A stretch of 64,000 nucleotides of DNA, taken from assembly GCA_963976625.1 (NCBI GenBank), contig CAXBLA010000003.1, positions 109,581-173,580 of the forward strand. Reading direction: 5' to 3'. Below the pieces are notes generated by a model that made no database searches, was not told the origin of the DNA, and was given only the letters and a program-made list of their open reading frames with translations. Below, in pieces: positions 63,587 through 64,000 of the stretch; the first letter of the stretch is position 1; each line of letters begins with the position of its first letter. Source of the stretch: UBA1924 sp963976625. GTDB lineage: Bacteria > Planctomycetota > Phycisphaerae > Phycisphaerales > UBA1924. Made by a program: the position numbers and the translations under genes.

Positions 63587-63660
63587 GGATGGTTTCCTTT
63601 GTTCGCTGCTGGATTGGCAAACTGTACGCGAAACGCGTGGGCGATTGTCATCAGCCGACG

Positions 63661-63685
63661 AAAAAACCCGGCTGGTATGCCGGGC
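63661..63685 (-). terminator. Terminator of the partial gene at the right edge
   Basis: On the minus strand CCCGGC, ATACCA loop, GCCGGG, then six T residues. It lies about 32 bases after the stop of the gene ending at 63717. Confidence 0.85.
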
Positions 63686-63716
63686 TGGGTGTGACGGAAC
63701 CTATCTATAGGGTCCG

Positions 63717-64000
63717 TTAGCGACAGGTCCCCCACCGTGAGGTGCGGCGGATGATTCGGCGTGGTGGGCGTCGGTCGTGTGTCCGGATGATCGGTGCCCG
63801 GTATCGGCGGAGTGAGACGGAGAGCCGCCCGCGATTCCAGTCGAATCCCGCGGTGTAGCGGTCCCGTCGCCATTGGACGCGTGGGCGATGGCGTCCATAG
63901 TCAACCTGCAGGCGGCCGCCCGAAACCCATGCGTGGTAGCCTGCGTTCTCGAAGGCCCGAGCCATCTGCGAGAGCATGGAGCGGTCGGTGCGGATGCGGG
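63717..64000 (-). CDS. C-terminal part of an unidentified protein, truncated by the window edge
   Basis: The frame is open through the right edge, so the start lies outside. About 94 residues are visible. They read as coding: a short helix (MLSQMARAFENAGYHAW) followed by strands with alternating Arg and aromatic residues (RVQWRRDRYTAGFDWNRGRLSVSLRRY) and an Arg-rich end. No family recognised. A good terminator directly follows the stop, which supports it being a real gene. Confidence 0.55.
   Translation of the reverse strand, partial: RIRTDRSMLSQMARAFENAGYHAWVSGGRLQVDYGRHRPRVQWRRDRYTAGFDWNRGRLSVSLRRYRAPIIRTHDRRPPRRIIRRTSRWGTCR

Overview
The window looks like chromosomal DNA of a planctomycete, most likely of the Phycisphaerae. 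I infer this from protein traits rather than a ribosomal marker. Two secreted proteins end in a VPxPxxxxLLALxGLxxxRRRR sorting tail. Two carry the double FFDVSxFLDxF dockerin-like ending with a terminal Cys. One is a pseudopilin-like GFTLIELLVVIAIIALLIGILLPSL protein, and many are large secreted proteins. GC content is high throughout. Most genes sit in short same-strand runs with 4-bp ATGA overlaps.

Layout. 1-4.6 kb (minus): a peptide ABC importer (binding protein, OppB, OppC with a very large insert). 4.8-12.8 kb (plus): a BioF/Kbl-type PLP enzyme overlapping an inositol-phosphatase/HisN-type phosphatase; an RRM protein with a glycine-rich tail; a B12 acyl-CoA mutase large subunit whose active-site residues resemble isobutyryl-CoA mutase; an erythromycin-esterase-like protein of atypical composition; small proteins; and a nucleosidase preceded by palindromic repeats that disturb the gene before it. 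12.9-16.0 kb (minus): a PEP-CTERM-like secreted protein, a DUF1294 membrane protein and an AsnB-type asparagine synthetase. 16.2-20.4 kb (plus): a three-gene cytochrome c maturation operon (duplicated-domain lipoprotein, ResB/Ccs1, CcsA). 20.5-26.1 kb (minus): a complete tripartite efflux operon (TolC-like lipoprotein, HlyD/MacA adaptor, ABC ATPase, FtsX-type permease). 26.4-31.2 kb (minus): CsgG/PEGA protein, COG3014-like lipoprotein, YcfL-like and LpoB-like lipoproteins. 31.4-38.6 kb (minus): an M60-like metallopeptidase, NhaA and a 1050-residue repeat protein.

39-44.2 kb is a cluster of surface or secreted proteins (choice-of-anchor-like beta-propeller, two lamin-tail proteins, one pseudopilin). 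It is followed by an initiator tRNA gene. 44.7-55.6 kb holds two convergent tricorn-type S41 proteases and an active/inactive pair of M16 peptidases. 55.8-62.3 kb holds a CtlX/amidinotransferase-family hydrolase divergent from a complete histidine-utilisation operon hutH-hutU-hutG-hutI. The right end has ElbB, an NADPH-dependent FMN reductase and the C-terminus of an unidentified protein.

Read together, the importer, the proteases, the efflux pump and the hut operon suggest a heterotroph that digests proteins and uses amino acids. That is an inference from content. On the large scale, the plus strand is strongly C-rich up to about 12.85 kb and strongly G-rich from about 13.8 kb, regardless of gene direction. 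This is a strand-asymmetry switch of the kind seen at replication origins, although no DnaA gene or convincing DnaA boxes were seen. I found no CRISPR array, transposase, phage block or recognisable defence island.
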